64,000 nucleotides of DNA from Sulfurimonas sp. (GTDB lineage: Bacteria; Campylobacterota; Campylobacteria; Campylobacterales; Sulfurimonadaceae): assembly GCA_028044295.1 (NCBI GenBank), contig JAOFSE010000001.1, positions 124,001 through 188,000 on the forward strand, written 5' to 3'. The translations under genes and the position numbers were made by a program. Shown piece by piece: positions 63,505 to 64,000 of this stretch. The notes under the pieces are model-generated. The model saw nothing but the letters and a program-made list of their open reading frames with translations, had not been told where the DNA came from and did no database searches. Numbering within the stretch: the first letter of the stretch is position 1; every line of letters starts with the position of its first letter.

Positions 63505-64000
63505 ATGCAATATTATATTTTTGATGAAGTGTCTCCTAATATTGATGCACCATTTTTAGATTTACCAGATGAAATAGATCTCATAGAGTCTATCATGGGA
63601 AAGAAACCAAATTTTGATGAACTCCCAATTAAAATGGAAGCTGACATTGATGAGGATGAAACTGTAGTCTATACAGATATTATAAACCCAGGGGTTCCTC
63701 TTTTTTCGCCTAAAATGAAGACAGCACTTGAAGAGTGTGGTGTAACAAATATTGATTATTATCCAGTAACAATTGTGGACTATAATACAAAAGATGCTTT
63801 AGCTGAGTACTACTTAGGTGTTGTACAAAGTATTGTAGCTTGTATTGACCTTGATAAGAGCAAGTTTGAAGAAGGTAAAATGGGGAAATCCGTTATTACT
63901 AAGTTTGCGATAGATGAGAGTAGAACAAATGGTTTAAATCTATTTAGATTTCATAATATACCAGGCTTAATTATTATAAATGAAGAGTTGAAAAATGAAC
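63505..64000 (+). CDS. Imm11-like immunity-type protein, cut by the window end
   Basis: ATG at 63505 behind AAAAAGG; 165 codons are visible and the frame is still open at the last base. The sequence is soluble and acidic (MQYYIFDEVSPNIDAPFLDL onward), with TDIINPGVPLFSPKMKTALEE and, near the edge, NGLNLFRFHNIPGLIIINEELKNE. The last block resembles the 'LFRL...(I/V)VSEELK' signature of Imm11/DUF1629 proteins, which neutralise polymorphic toxins. That assignment is from memory of the family pattern and is tentative. No toxin gene is visible upstream. Confidence 0.5.
   Translation, partial: MQYYIFDEVSPNIDAPFLDLPDEIDLIESIMGKKPNFDELPIKMEADIDEDETVVYTDIINPGVPLFSPKMKTALEECGVTNIDYYPVTIVDYNTKDALAEYYLGVVQSIVACIDLDKSKFEEGKMGKSVITKFAIDESRTNGLNLFRFHNIPGLIIINEELKNE

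Overview
The window is AT-rich, gene-dense bacterial chromosome. Its gene content points to the Campylobacterota (Epsilonproteobacteria), probably a Sulfurimonas-like free-living member. The main pointers are a three-subunit frdCAB fumarate reductase followed by a paired dynamin-like GTPase module (the Campylobacter jejuni Cj0408-Cj0412 order), ilvBN followed by lpxD, a flagellar apparatus with RpoN, histidine kinases with an HQWRQP H-box, and aconitase B. The genus is an inference; no rRNA gene is present to settle it.

Layout. 0.25-9 kb (+): S4-domain protein, trpD, tsaE, lptB, rpoN, a TIGR02757-type protein, a YqiA-like esterase, a CoA-binding protein, ilvA and a WD40-repeat protein, mostly overlapping or separated by a few bases. 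9-13.4 kb (+): ilvB, ilvN, two tandem lpxD paralogs and a 67-aa protein. 13.4-20.8 kb (-): aspB-type aminotransferase, cysE, an FMN glutamate-synthase-like protein, then flgA-ubiX-coaD-tmk-hisS. 20.9-28.7 kb (+): frdCAB and two dynamin-like GTPases. 28.7-30.6 kb (-): a diguanylate cyclase whose membrane-anchor N-terminus is cut off by an in-frame amber codon. 30.7-32.1 kb (+): a small exported His/Cys protein and an outer-membrane barrel. 32.1-39.2 kb (-): a compact seven-gene set coding for a serine hydrolase, two periplasmic binding proteins, a sensor kinase, two lone receiver proteins and a receiver/HD-GYP protein. 39.4-40.8 kb: a flavin amine oxidase and a ferredoxin.

40.8-54.4 kb looks like a variable island: a probably frameshifted small gene, a biotin carboxylase truncated at about residue 208, a hybrid histidine kinase, a single-chain type IIG restriction-modification enzyme, two long tandem paralogous lipoproteins, a 43-aa lipoprotein, a deletion remnant of a third paralog, tRNA-Leu(CAA) and a truncated second tRNA-Leu. 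A two-box motif containing TGGTGCCTCTTTA lies in inverted orientation near both sides of the restriction/lipoprotein segment. From 54.4 kb the core genome resumes: flgL behind a good sigma-54 promoter, ftsK, a QSregVF-like protein, acnB, a small unknown, aroK, hemerythrin and, running off the end, a protein resembling Imm11 immunity proteins.

Working together: RpoN encoded at 2.6 kb probably drives flgL at 54.5 kb. The 32-39 kb set can be read as a periplasmic sensing pathway ending in c-di-GMP breakdown, next to a c-di-GMP synthase that appears damaged in this strain. The best candidates for undescribed biology are that sensing operon, the tandem lipoproteins with a conserved front half and divergent beta-propeller-like back half, and the inverted repeats around the island.
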